From Escallonia rubra (lineage: Eukaryota > Streptophyta > Magnoliopsida > Escalloniales > Escalloniaceae): 64,000 bases of DNA. The notes below the pieces were generated by a model, which was given only the letters and a program-made list of their open reading frames with translations, did not search any database and was not told the origin of the DNA. The stretch's first letter is position 1, and the number at the start of each line of letters is the position of its first letter. Both the position numbers and the translations under genes were made by a program. This document shows positions 10,101 to 21,787 of the stretch, in pieces. The stretch lies in the NCBI GenBank assembly GCA_033065855.1, contig JAVXUO010000985.1:248001-312000 (forward strand), given 5' to 3'.

Positions 10101-13100
10101 CATCACCTATTAAATTGATCTTTCATTTATCAAAACGGTTGAACCGGTTGAACTGTGGGGCCAGTCCTACAAACAAGCGTCCAATTCGAATCTAATAACT
10201 ATTACAGGAATCAACTTAGTTACAGAGTTAATAGTATAAGTGAATGATTGAATAAAAGAAGTTCCAGCATCTTTTCGACTAATTAGATTTAGACTCGTGA
10301 TGGCTTTTCTTAGGTCTAACCTGAAACCAGGAAAAAAATTAACAAGAACATGATGCCAAGGAAAGTGGGTTCGCAGTCGATGTGAAGGTGCCACAAGGAA
10401 TGCAGTCCGAGTCAGATGTCAAGTATGTTGATGTGGGACACAGCAAGGGTGAAGCAAGGGTAGAGACCAAGGGCTTCCCAGACAGAGCCTGAGGGTGACA
10501 ATACTGCGAGGGCGACGACGCAAGGTGAATATACAACGACAGTCACGGTCTGATACTTAGGTCTAGAATCAGGGTCCTGTATGTTTCTCTCTATGATTCT
10601 AGAGTGAGAGTGAAAATGTGAGTGCGCTCCAAATGAACTCTCAAAACCCCTATTTATAGAGGTTGAGATGATGATGTCATCAGCCGACACGTGGCTCTCC
10701 CCGGGAATGACATGTCACGGAGGGGTCCACAGGTGTCGGTGTTCCACGGATTGTTGGATCGCATATTCACCCGGCCTGCTCCTCACAGCTTCGCTCTGTC
10801 TGTCTGGAAAGACTGGCTCCCACAGCGTCGGTGTGGCTAGAGAACCCCTTGATCTAGCCACCAATCCAAGCCCTTGCAGAGTCCCACAGGCCTGGCAGCG
10901 GTGGGGAACACCCGCTACCCAACTGCCAAGCGGATTAGGAGCGATACCCTCTGGAGACCTGCTTCCGTCTCGGAGTGACCCGAGGGTCATAGTCCCTAGG
11001 GGTGCTGATGAAGCCCCCAGTGCCGGAGCGCGTAGGCTAGTCACGCAGACACCTTGGTGGAGATAGTGTCCCGGAGGAGTCGCCTATTCCGCGGGCCGAG
11101 GTAGCATCCAGGAGGAGCCGTCTACCTGGCAGGCCAAGGTAGCATCCCGGAGGAGCCGTCTACCTGGCGGAAGGGGAGTCTTTGTGCCGGAGCACTTAGA
11201 GCTCCCTAGCGGAGATAGTGTCCCAGAGGAGCCGCCTATCCCCGCGGGTGAGTCCTTGTGCTGGAGCACTCGGAGCGCATCAAGGTAGCATCTCGGAGGA
11301 GCCGTCTACCCGACGGGCCGAGGTAGCATCCCGGAGGAGCCGTCTACCTAACGGAAGGAGAGTCTTCGTGCCAAAGCACTTAGAGCTCCATGGCGGAGAT
11401 AGTGTCCCAGAGGAGTCGCCTATCCCAAGGAGACCTACTCTGGTCGCACTCAAAGGCCCACTGGGAGTTCCATTTTGCGCGACACATCGACAGAGTCAAC
11501 ATTCAATATTCAACGCTCCCAGTGGGCCTTTGGGTACGACAAGAGTAGGTTGGGAACAGAACATAAATTATTACATTATCTAAACTTGTACATCTTACAA
11601 AATAAAAACCTAACCTTGGAATCCTGCGTATAGTAACATTCTTTACAGGTGTTTCATCTTCCGGATGAATTGTCAGCAAATTCTTTGCCTATGAAGAAGC
11701 AAGTATATCTTAATGAAAAAGCAACAGAGTCAAATAAATGAAAAAGATATAGTCTACTCATATATGAAAATATACAATATACACTATGTCAGAACTACAG
11801 AGATCACTAACAAATAGGTCAACAACTTCACTTGGCTCACTAAAAAAATTTAGTTGGCATTGGTATTACTACTGTAAAACCACTCAGATGGTTGGTCAAA
11901 GTAAAAGTCGAGGATTCACGCAACATGATAGAGACACAGGCAAGAATCAAATCTTAATTGTTATGCATGCATTGCAACTTTTTATGGCACTAGTTAGAGG
12001 GGAAGATGGTTTGACTTGCGACGTTCCCTCCTTTCAAACGACCTCCAGATTCCAAAATAACAGATGTTCCTACCAGAATAAAGGTTGAACGGCGATAACC
12101 TTCTAACTTTCCAATAAAGACCATCACTTTTAGCCTGATACCCAAACTGCTACCGCTTATGCAAAATTATTTTCTGAAACAGATACCAGTCTACTCTCGA
12201 TATTTCAACGGACCTAAATGGGTTTTAGCACCATCAACATGATACCCAATAATACCACACACCATCAGCCGTAATACACAACATACAACATCAGGGCCAT
12301 GTTAAAGGGCCTGAAAACGGACACCACAATAAAGGGTATGTGCATAAGGACTTAATTTTCCTATAAAAGCTCAAGCATTGCTTAAAATACTGAATGACTG
12401 AGGTAACTTCTTTAAGGGTGATCCCTTTTTTGCTGGATAATTCTGGATCACAAGCATGAACCGTAAAATTTTAAAATTCGTAATCAGCCTTCTCAAGATG
12501 GAGGTAATGCCGAGGGTCAGCTCAACTAATAAAAGGTCTTAAAATTTTATTTTTGAGGTCCTAAGCTCAAGCATTCTAGGGGCCAGGCCGTAAAAACCTT
12601 CCTTGTGAATCCCCTTAGCTGGGTATGAATAACCTTCCTACCCACCAGCATGGGGAGGTGGACTGAGTACAGCGCAACAAGCTGACCTGTAATCTATGTG
12701 ACAGCGAACTGAGAAAAAGAAAAAAGGGAAAGCATTCATCCACCCGGTACAGTCCATTCCCTTATAATGACCTGTACTTCAACGTGTCACACTTCCTTAT
12801 TTATCTCCTGAAGCAACTTATTGCCAACTAAGGTCACTATGAAGTAGAACGAATAGGCAACGATTATAAAGAGTGAGTCGTCAATTTATATTGGTCATTC
12901 TTTGCTCTTCTTCATATGTAAGTATGATGTTGGCCTATAACTAACCTTCACGAGGTTTATATGCAGAGGGGCTAAACATAATAAGGAGAACATACTTGTA
13001 AGAGGAACTCGTGTTACCCGAGTTCCAAACCCATATATCTTCTCTTCTAGACATCAATACCTATACAATAAACGTAGGGGCAATTTTTTTCCTGCTGCGG

Positions 13101-16100
13101 GATCAGCCCAGCAGTAGGCAAGGCTAGCAAGTGGAAGTTGGCCTTAGTGCTAGTCTAGCTGTCCTCCATCATAAGCTTAGTACCCCAGGTACTATAGGGC
13201 TACTATAGCCACCATGGTCAAGGATACTACTAGCACCCAATAATATAACAAATGGTGTAGGTAAAAAGCCAAATAATGGTATCATTCAAGAGCCCATAAT
13301 TTAGGGTATCACTAACATAGCAAATGATATCATTTCAAATTCCACAATAACGTAACAAATAGCATTCATCTAAATTTGTTGCACTATTCTCCCAAATTTG
13401 GACCAAACTTTCTCTGTTTAGATGCCACTTCTGTCAGGATTCCATTCAGTTACAAAATGAGACCGAAGGACAATTTCAAGTGCAGAGCATCAACAGGAAG
13501 AAAATAAGTGGTCTACTGTTTCAATTAACACTGCGGTCTTGGAAACTTTGAAGTTGGTCAAAATATACATTAACAGAAACAAGAGTTGCTGACCAAAGCT
13601 TACCAAAATAAGGCCAATTATGTTCGTAGGTTGCTCGTAGTACACCGGCACCCTGCTATGCCCTTTCTCCAAAATTATATTCATCAAATTCCTGCATTAC
13701 ATCATATATGCGATATATTAAGAGATAAAAAAAAAAAAACTGAATCGACTGCCAGAATAAACTTCTAGCCAGAAAATTTCAGAAAATGCAACACCTGTCA
13801 AGCTTGGCATTTATATCTATTGCAAAAGTTTCAGATATGGGAGTCATGGCATCGCTAGCGGTTTTCGCACTGAGCTCAAGTGCTCCGGCAATGATTGTCG
13901 TCTCGTCATGAGTGAGCTCTCCACCTTTACCTGCCTGCTCAGAACTTGTCAAAAGATGGCAGTGAAATAGGACCAAGCAGGAAGCTAACAAAGACAAAGC
14001 TTATAAAAAGATTCAAAAGTGGAAAATGACAACATCATGCAAATAAATGGGAAGTGATGACAGTGACCAATTTCTACAGAAAATATTTAGGAAAAATTGA
14101 TGATACAAGTGATTATTCCCAAAATAAGACGCGACTTTAAAAAGTAACCCAAAAACCTACTGCCAGATGAAACATGAAAACATTACATGACAACAAAATA
14201 ATTATAGACTGAAATTAACAAACATATTGCATATATTAAACAGAGTTCTAGAATGCATACCTCGTTGCCATGCATATCAACTAGCGTTTTCAGTTCAGCT
14301 CTACGGAAAAGAGCTACATGTCCATGGCCCAGCAGAAAGTCTAACAGCTGAGCATCAGAAAAGCATAAATAGCCAAGAACACTAACTCGTTAGGCTCATC
14401 GCATATTTCTCATAAGTAGCAGAGACTTGTATAGTAAAAAATTCTGATCAAAGAATTTTTACCTTGCTTATTGGATATGCAACAGGAAAACAGAGCCAAA
14501 CAAGAACGCGAACAAAGGGAGCGACAGCTGCACCAATAGCCAATCCGTATCTAGAACAAACAGATTGTGGTATTATCTGTTCGCACAAATTGATAGGTTA
14601 ACTTTATCTCCAGTGCATCAGAAATAGCCATAGAGATGAAATACGAAAGCAACTTCTGACATTGATTCGTAACTGAACATAAAATGCAACGAGATGGAAA
14701 ATCACTAACCTCACCAAACAAAAGTATTAATGTCACTGATATCAGGATAGCACCCCAAGCTGAAATTAGACTATCCAGGAAAATTGGAAGTGCCTGAGGG
14801 GAAAGCAGCAGCATCTATAAAGTAAATTCTGATGTAATTTGAGAAAGGGATTGCCTGAAACATTACAACTATGTATACCTCCATTGAAGCAGCATTGCAA
14901 ATAAGCAGGGTGCAAAGCAATAAATGCTGATTTCTTACAACGGGCAATATCTTTGCTGTTGGGACAAGTAAAAGCTATCAATTCATGGAGGGTCAACAAC
15001 CATAACAGACTAGAAGAACCATAAGTAGCAATGTTATTCTGAGGCACTATAAAGCGACTATGTCTCAAATATACAAGGCAAACACTCGTTATAACCACAT
15101 CAACAAACAAAACTTCGATTAGTGCCCCAACAAACATATGCACATCTTTCACTGCAATTTAGTGGCCATATATAGTGATCTATTTTTACTCCATCATATC
15201 TAGTGTTAAGCATGATGACATTGTTGGGCCCATTCTCTAATATCTTAAGCTTTTAGAGCAGATTGTAACTTAACATGATATCAAAACTCTCATTTTGTAA
15301 AATCTCGTGTTCAACTTCCCTCTTACATATTTGATCCCTCTTTATTATAGTGCATTATGCACTCAGTTTATTTGTGTACTTGGTGGTGTTGCACCTTGAT
15401 TTGTCTATCCACGTGCAATTGGAGGCTTGCACGTGAGGGGGGAATGTTACGCATGATAACATTTTTGGGTTCACTCTAATAGCTTATGCATTTAAAGCAG
15501 ATGGTAACTTAACACCTAGCAACCACCTTTTGTTGTGTGGCACTGCTTGTAGTGAAGGTCAAACCGACTTGAATAAAAAATTCATTAGGAATTTAAGGTC
15601 GCCAATAGTAAGAAGATGATATAACTAGGTTAAAACTTTGATATATTAGGGCCGATGGTCGACAAATACTCTAATGGTTTAATGGAAAAGGTAACTTGCT
15701 TAATTACAGCGAGGAACGTTCCAAACTCTGATATGGTCATCGAAGCAACCATTAGCTCTTGAATATCATCAACTTATAAGTTCACAAAGACAACAGAAAA
15801 ATGCGGAGTGATCAGAAAGTACGCACTAGGCAGCAAACAGACAAAATACTCTTATAAAAACAAAAACTCTAGTGCTAACCAATTTGGTTCAAGATAATGC
15901 ATAAAGTAATTCACCAATGACCGTACGACAACCAACTCTTAAGCTAGAGCAAAACAGTAAATTTTGAGGTACTAATTTACCGACCAGCCTTGATAAAAAG
16001 CAGATAACATCATAATCAAGGACTAAGTAAAATCACGACTAATTTGCAAACCCTAACGCAATTGCAAGACAATTAACAACACATTGAAAAATCCTATTGC

Positions 16101-16357
16101 CCGCATTTTTAGGAAAGCTTAAATCAAGCATCAGAGAACAAAGTAACAACAATCGGGAAAGCAGGAAATCTAGTAATACCGGCATGTTTACGGTCCTTGG
16201 GAGTTCCAGATTTTTCGAGAACCTCGAGATCAACGAGGCTCATCGACATGAGCCCCAAGGTAAGTCCAGACATCAGACCGGCAAACAAAACCAAGCCCGT
16301 GATAATCAGAATGTGAACAAAGAACTCCGTCTCGCAACACGTGTACTCCACCGCCAT
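4174..16357 (-). CDS. DUF21 and CBS domain membrane protein (CNNM/CorC family), 11 exons
   Basis: The exons, in transcript order, are 16357-16180, 14955-14879, 14793-14710, 14576-14463, 14347-14261, 13934-13795, 13691-13604, 11688-11615, 4798-4674, 4573-4293 and 4218-4174. They join in frame to 1293 nt (430 aa), close to the Arabidopsis relatives At4g33700 and At2g14520. The N-terminus starts MAVEYTCC. Residues about 10-185 form the DUF21 transmembrane region, with [40 protein letters not shown] and [13 protein letters not shown] pair follows, with [60 protein letters not shown] and [15 protein letters not shown]. The end [14 protein letters not shown] is typical of this subgroup. CNNM/CorC proteins are linked to Mg2+ or other divalent ion transport; the plant members are poorly characterised. 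All introns are GT-AG. Intron 8 (11614-4799) is 6.8 kb because three mobile elements sit in it. Nothing breaks the reading frame. Confidence 0.93.
5634..6750. mobile_element. hAT-type non-autonomous element with captured kinase fragment
   Basis: This 1117-bp element has termini TAGGAATGGCAAT and, on the opposite strand, TAGGGATGGCAAT. It is flanked by a perfect 8-bp target duplication GATAGACA (5626-5633 and 6751-6758). The 8-bp duplication and the terminus type fit the hAT superfamily. Subterminal regions are GC-rich and repeat GGGCGGGTCGG and GCCCCA words. There is no transposase, so it would need one in trans. The interior at 6121-6330 resembles a CIPK kinase gene, listed separately. It lies in intron 8 of the DUF21/CBS gene. 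Confidence 0.85.
6121..6330 (-). pseudogene. Captured CIPK (CBL-interacting protein kinase) fragment
   Basis: Reading on the minus strand, the segment starts [20 protein letters not shown], which resembles the last helix of a SnRK3/CIPK kinase domain. After a frameshift near the T-run around 6245 it continues through an acidic linker into [18 protein letters not shown]. This matches the NAF/FISL motif by which CIPKs bind calcineurin B-like (CBL) calcium sensors. CIPK11-like proteins have a very similar NAF motif, from memory. The kinase core and the C-terminal phosphatase-interaction region are absent. It lies wholly inside the hAT-type element, so it was probably carried in by the transposon. 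It cannot make a working kinase. Confidence 0.7.
7052..7919. mobile_element. hAT-type MITE with GC-rich interior
   Basis: This 868-bp element has inverted termini CTAGGTAGCACGGACAC and CAAGGTAGCACGGACAC. It is flanked by a perfect 8-bp duplication GGTACAAA (7044-7051 and 7920-7927), which fits hAT transposition. Both ends carry many GTGTCGGACAC-type words that could act as transposase-binding repeats. The interior contains a pyrimidine-rich stretch (7540-7680) and a short TA repeat near 7793-7814. A 160-codon open frame at 7209-7691 is low-complexity and not protein-like. It is in intron 8 of the DUF21/CBS gene. Confidence 0.85.
8254..10105 (+). repeat. Left LTR-like arm
   Basis: This 1852-bp arm begins TGTTCCCAAC and ends GCATCA. 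It holds three tandem-repeat blocks (8500-8620, about 8690-8890, about 8970-9400) followed by a promoter-like section with TATAAATA at 9803. The order repeat block, TATA box, leader fits a U3-R-U5 layout read on the plus strand. The open frames within it are repeat-derived and were not called as genes. Confidence 0.6.
10351..11558 (-). repeat. Right LTR-like arm, inverted
   Basis: This 1208-bp arm is homologous to the left arm but in the opposite orientation. It shares the TATA region (10651-10658), the leader around 10380-10600 and the CTCCTCCGGGATGCTACC repeats. It lacks most of the outer 600 bp of the left arm. Instead it ends in a local hairpin: 11423-11460 and 11515-11558 are inverted copies of the terminal region around AAAGGCCCACTGGGAG. 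Confidence 0.6.
11689..13603. other. Intron 7 of the DUF21/CBS gene
   Basis: This 1.9-kb GT-AG intron lies between exons encoding the two CBS halves. No mobile element or gene was recognised in it. Confidence 0.6.
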
Positions 16358-17018
16358 TCCTCACACTTGAAAACCCTAGGCCAAACAGCAAACTTCCTCT
16401 GAAGCAACGTTAAAGGAACGACAGCCACGGCTCAATCATCTCCATTCCCCAGAATCTCCACACAAATCAACCGCGCTTTCGAGGTAAAAATTGAGACCGT
16501 AAGAGAGCAGTGCGATTATGTCCCTCGGGAGAGGAGAAAATATAGGGGAAATACGAGTGTGTGCGCGCTCGACAGGTGTAGAAGTTGTCAGAAAGCTGTT
16601 ACGGTGAGGTGTGCTCTTGAGAGGGCTTTAATGGGTGTTGCGCTGTAAAGTTCTTGGGTTGAGGTGGAATCTGTTTGGTCTCCGGGAAATCGTCGGCGGA
16701 GCGTCTGCTCACCGGCGACGAGGCAAATGAAGGTTTGAATGATCGGAACTCCGAGGCCGTGACGTGACGGTGTGAGCGCTTTTTGTTGTTGTTATCGGAA
16801 TGGGCTTTCTCCACCGTGTTAGTTAGCGCAATTTTGTGGACTCACTAACCGCCGAGCTGCTCTTTTTAACTTTACTGCAAAGCTATGCTTTGGCTTTTTT
16901 ATTGTAGTAGTAATAAATAATATAATAATATTATACGTGTATCCGATTCCTTTAGTAAGGAATAATCCTTTTATTAGATATAGTTGGTATGAATCATACG
17001 ATACGATGACAATAAATA

Positions 17019-17075
17019 TGTCGTTTTTTTACTTTACAACTTGAAGATGTCGTTTTTTTACTTTACAACTTGAAG
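17019..17075. repeat. Short tandem duplication
   Basis: Two copies of a unit of about 28 bp containing TGTCGTTTTTTTACTTTACA followed by ACTTGAAG lie next to each other. Confidence 0.8.
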
Positions 17076-17843
17076 TAGCTGGGATCTGTAAAAAGGTTGA
17101 ATGTACTAACGGTTAACATCTGAAAAAGTTGACACTACTTCTTTAGATGAAAATAAAAGACTTTTTATTTTTCATTAGTTACGGTTCTTGGCTCGCTTAT
17201 TTATGATTATTTCTTTTTTAAGAAATTAATGGACATTAGAAATTGACTTCAGGTCATTATAAGTACTTGAGCACTAGGAAAACTAGGTCGATTAACTTCC
17301 TTCTTTGGCCCCACCGGAGATGGAAATAACTTCACAAAGTAATGCACTCACATGCGACAATACTAAGATTGAATAGCTTGAATTCGACTTTGTACAAAAG
17401 TACTTCCTGCTTAAATACCATTACAGTCGTAAAGATAAGTATATTCAACAGTGCTTGAATTTAGCTCCAAAATCAAATTTATCTACAGCAACAATGTAGA
17501 AACAATTATACCAACTTATCGTCTTGCTGAATACCGTCTCTAAGTAAGTGATGACCCAGACAAATGTAGTGACGAGACGACAAAAATAATTTGGTAAAAT
17601 TATTCTAGTTTCAAAATAACCATGATTACTTTATTAGTGTTTTGTCATGCATAATTGGAATTAATACTTTTTTGACGAAGCAATACGTAAATTGGGATTA
17701 TGATAACTGCTAACAGTAGGACTGTACTGGTGTCACATTTTCTTTTTAGTGGCTAGGTTCCAAATTCCAAAGAATATATCCCATTTGCCACTTAATTCTG
17801 AGGATAAAACTTTTATACATAATCCTTCTGTGGTACTACATGC

Positions 17844-17971
17844 GGTACCTTATTGCAACATTAACTTCTTAAAAAAGTTGCTGCATGGTCGGTCCAACAT
17901 TGATGTCGGTACCTTATTGGAACATTAACTTCTTAAAAAAGTTGCTACATGGTCGGTCCAACATTGATGTC
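17844..17971. repeat. Tandem duplication, 2 x 64 bp
   Basis: Copies 17844-17907 and 17908-17971 both run from GGTACCTTATTG to CCAACATTGATGTC and differ at only two positions. This is a recent duplication. Confidence 0.9.
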
Positions 17972-18584
17972 GCAATCGCTTTGATATGTTGGGAAACTAT
18001 TAAGCACTTAGATATTTCTTAGAATGTGAATAAGGACAAAGATTTTTACTGCAGCTCGAATAGTATGAATAACTTACAACTTCACGCGTAACAATAAAAG
18101 ATACTCGTTAAATATGATGATTAATGATTTTTAATTAGAAACGTTACAAAAATTATTATTAAAAACTATCGTTGAAGATACGTATAAAAATATCACTGAT
18201 AATATTTAGTAACAATCGATACTTAAATTCTTACTATCTGCGTCGCGCCTAAATTTTATTTGTGCGCCGTATATATGAACAGAATAAAGAAGCTTTATTA
18301 TAGATTGGATTAGATTAGACTATATATTGTCGGAGAGTGGTGTTGTGTTTGCATGTTATGATTGATGTGACGAGGTGACAACCATCGATATCTTTGTGGT
18401 GGACTCGTTTGTCCAAACTCCAACCTTGGGAGTTTTTGGGCACTTGGAACTTGCCCACAAATATCTGGACAGTGCATATCTGATCCCCCTTGCTTGACTT
18501 GGATATATGATTTGAATTGGGAATTTGACTTTGGTATGGTATTTATAAATTTCTTGGACAATAGTTCAAAAGGGAAATTTCGGA

Positions 18585-18639
18585 GTGATTTGAACTGTGG
18601 ATTTGGTTTTGGGGTCACCAAATCCACAGTTCAAATCAC
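18585..18639. repeat. Perfect inverted repeat, 22-bp arms
   Basis: The arms at 18585-18606 and 18618-18639 are exact reverse complements (core TTTGAACTGTGGATTTGG) around an 11-base loop. It may be a small MITE core or a hairpin transcript; no function is assigned. Confidence 0.85.
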
Positions 18640-19632
18640 TAGTTTGAACCAATTATTTGTCAAATTCACTCCAATCACTAATTTACAAACCCACAATAAC
18701 TAGTTCCCTATTTTTTATGAATCTTCTCTCCTACATTTTTTAACAACCCTTTGCAGCCGCTTCTCCACCAAGATATTTCAAAATGATAGAATTTGTAAAT
18801 CAAGAGATTTCGAAATGAGGGCATTTAGAAATACTCAGTATTTCAAAATCCCATATCCAAACACACCATAAAAGTAAGGCCCCTAGTTCTTCGGGAAATT
18901 GATTGAGGTAAAGAAAAGCCCAATCTTGATTTGTACATATATTAGCAAGCATGTCAGTACAATATTGGTTGGTTTTTCTAAGTACACTACGATATTTTGC
19001 TAATATGTCATAGTTGCCTAACATTGGCGTCCAATAAAAAAATTTCCTCGACTTGATAGATATATTAAGATGACATAGCATTCAAGAGAGAGACCTTTCA
19101 TGCAACAGATATGCTGTATGCTCAAGTGAAGATGAGCATAACGACAACAAATTAGATGGGATCCAATATTTTCTCCTTGACAAACAATAGAAAGAAGAAC
19201 AAATAAACTTGTGATAAAACAAATGGATGTTCATGTTTCAAAAGTGTTAGTCCTGCAGCGAGCAAGTGCGTGAAAATGGTAGACACGTACAAATGGAAAG
19301 ACCAAAGACTTGTTTGCTCCAGTTTCTACGTAAACTGGGGCTCCTGGTACTCTTGGGTCTTATGGTAGACATTGTGATCTCTGCTATCTCTGAAGAAGGT
19401 ACGAGAGCAGGAAAGCTCATAGTTAAACCCCGTCTTGGTGGCTCTTAAAGAACAAAGATTGTTGGCAGAACAGGGAGGAGCTTTGATGGTGGGTGGCTCA
19501 CACGTGCAATGTAGATCGTGAAGGCACACACCTGAGCTGCGTTAATTTGTGAGAAATATACCACGTTAGATTAAAAAAAAAAATCAATTATCTCTTCTTC
19601 ATTTCACGGGGATGGCAATTTGGAGCCCCCCC

Positions 19633-19633
<1 letters not shown>

Positions 19634-19664
<31 letters not shown>
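19634..19664. repeat. C-run of 31 bases plus CA repeat
   Basis: An uninterrupted run of cytosines is followed by (CA)5. Runs like this are error-prone in sequencing, so the length is uncertain. Confidence 0.8.
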
Positions 19665-19800
19665 ACACACACACGGTACTTATTGGGGAAGCCTTATAGG
19701 GGACAGGGCAATTGGCATATATCTAACAAATTCACAAGCAGATTTTGCAGCACCAACAACCGTAAATAAATTCTAAAAGATTTAACCCATATACATTGTT

Positions 19801-19801
<1 letters not shown>

Positions 19802-19833
<32 letters not shown>
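19802..19833. repeat. (CT)16 microsatellite
   Basis: A pure CT dinucleotide repeat lies in the divergent intergenic region. Confidence 0.95.
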
Positions 19834-19835
<2 letters not shown>

Positions 19836-20639
19836 CATACACATACACAAGCAGACATTGCAGCCACCAGCGCCGACTGATGCTAATAATCGCTGCCGCC
19901 AAACTTTGGTAGTTGTTGTTGCTAGTGGGTCGACAAATTTTGGAAGCCACTGTCGCCCACCACTACTCTCCGCCCACAGTCGCTATTGATGCTAATAATC
20001 GCTGCCGCCAAACTTTATTAGCGGTTAAAGAAAATTATTTTTCGTAATAAAAAATTTGACTAATTTAAAATTAAAAGAAATATAAAATGAACGGGTTGAC
20101 CCGTATATATTCGGGTTAAGTGAAGTAATTTGGATCCAAATGGGATGGGATGGAATGGGGCGCCCCATATTACCAGCTATGTGCGTATCATTCGAACACT
20201 AACACCCTAACTCTCCGGAGTCTAAGCTTTAGTTTATGTAAGCCTTGTACCTATAACCTCCCTAGATATTGCTTGAGCTAATGAGCTTCTTAGGAGGCTG
20301 AAAGCAAGGTGAATGGTGATTGAATCACCCTGCCCACGGAGCGATCTCATAGCGACTTTCTTGACTTACTCTTATGTGTCAGACATTATACGGTACATAA
20401 CTATTTTACTTTGTGAAGAGTGAATGTGAAACATCATTTTTTTTTTTTGAACATACCACTTTCACTTGTTTGTAGGTTAGTTTCCCCCTTTCTTTTTTTT
20501 TGGTCCTGATAAAAGTTCGTAGGTTAGTTCATTTTTGTTTGCAGGTTAGGTTCATGGCTTTATATTTTTGTTTATTAAAGGTACTAATTGCCACGTGTTT
20601 GTACAACAAAAAGAAAGTAGCAAAGCGTATAAAACCAAC

Positions 20640-21787
20640 TTCTTTTGCGACGTGAAGCCCTGAACTTGCATAGCTGTATAACCAACGCTCAACCTTAATT
20701 CATTCTCTCTGCCAAGATCCACTGAACTTGGAAAAGGGGTTCGTCCTTCACGAAGCATCTCATTGTCTAATCTTGCAAACACGGCATTGTAAGTTCACTT
20801 TACTCATCTGGTTAACTATCCTGTTATAGTTCTGTATCTGCAAATGTGTTTGTTCTATATCCCGCTATTAGAATGTACATATATTCTATGAATACCCAAT
20901 TGTCCGTCTCCTATATAATTACCTTAGTGCAATTGCCATCATCGTTATTGTTTGCGGGTGATGTGCAAAGATAAAGTTGCTTGACCAAGCTCGTAAAAGT
21001 GTTGTGTATCTCTAACCCTCCCTGGACCCTGCAATGGCAGGAGCCTCGTGCGCTTGTGAGTTGCCCCATCCCTTTATCTACGCTATATTCTGTAGCATCA
21101 GAGGCGGCGGACAGTCGATTGTTGTGGTGGTTATTGCTGCAGTCTGTGGGATTATCGTGTCAAATTTAGTACCAGAAGTTAAGTTTTATGCAAGACACAT
21201 GGTGGTCTTTGTAGGGGAGGCGACCAGTTTGTGAGACTCCTAGACTGTCATGGAATCTGTTGATCCCAGACTAGTTGTGTTGAAGTTCTTGTACTTTCTG
21301 TTGTTACATACACGGTTTCTTTACCTGTAAAATACCCATGTGATGTATGTGTAGCATCAATTTAGGGACTCTCTATTTACAGAGAATAATAAGCACATGT
21401 ATGAGGTTGTTGTATAAGTCCAAGTTGTTCACTCACAATTCGTGACTGGACCTGGGTGTGGGCATAGACTTGCTAGTGTCGAGGGTATCTTCACCATCGT
21501 CATCATTATCTAAGCCTCTTAAACTAGCTTGGGTTGGCATGTTTTCACCTTTTAAGATTTTCTACATTAATGAGCTCTAGTGGTGTAGATGTGCTCAATC
21601 ATTGATGAGAATTGCGTTTGTGCATGTTTTCCTAATTATGATCATGATAATACTGTTTTGAGGCGGTTTAGTCTTTTGTTGGTGGTACTGGAATATCAAA
21701 GTTTACCTGTCAATTTCTCCCAATTGCAGGTTCCATCCATAGGTTTAGCAGCTGATAGGTTTCTTTCCGTATCTGCTGTCCTCACCT
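20640..21787 (+). other. 5' UTR and 5' UTR intron of the EXS gene
   Basis: A donor GTAAGT at 20789 and an acceptor AG at 21728-21729 bracket a likely 941-bp leader intron. The second non-coding exon (from 21730) runs into the ATG at 21788. The transcription start itself is not defined. Confidence 0.45.

Larger units (their letters stand above)
8254..11558. mobile_element. Foldback element made of two inverted LTR-like arms
   Basis: The left arm (8254-10105) starts TGTTCCCAAC and ends GCATCA. The right arm (11558-10351, opposite strand) starts and ends with the same words. The arms enclose only 245 bp (10106-10350). Each arm resembles an LTR: TG...CA ends, a TATA box (TATAAATA at 9803-9810; its inverse at 10651-10658) and a shared downstream leader. 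Both arms carry tandem arrays of about 30-60 bp built on GGCTCCTCCGGGATGCTACC (about 8970-9400 and 11060-11420). The left arm also has short repeats on CTTCCCCTTGGGGT (8500-8620). The right arm is shorter and carries an extra direct copy of the terminal region near 11423-11500. No gag-pol and no target duplication were found. Confidence 0.68.
16420..20640. other. Divergent intergenic region
   Basis: This region separates the minus-strand DUF21/CBS gene from the plus-strand EXS gene and should hold both promoters. It contains tandem duplications (17019-17075 and 17844-17971), a perfect hairpin (18585-18639), a C-run (19634-19664), a CT repeat (19802-19833) and possibly a degraded hAT-type remnant around 19608-20190 with a GGGATGGCAAT end. 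No gene was recognised. Confidence 0.55.

Noticed and set aside
10668..11583. Open frames of 109-132 codons
   Set aside because: They mirror the frames in the left arm because the arms are inverted copies. They are repeat-derived, not genes.
16599..16814. A 71-codon minus-strand frame upstream of the DUF21/CBS start
   Set aside because: The family start MAVEYTCC at 16357 is conserved, so this is 5' flank or leader. The frame has no known similarity.
18800..19081. A 93-codon minus-strand frame in the intergenic region
   Set aside because: No recognised domain, no promoter and no signal peptide. Likely chance.
19608..20190. Possible degraded hAT element with a GGGATGGCAAT end
   Set aside because: The right end is only loosely similar and no 8-bp target duplication was found. 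It is mentioned only as a possibility in the intergenic entry.
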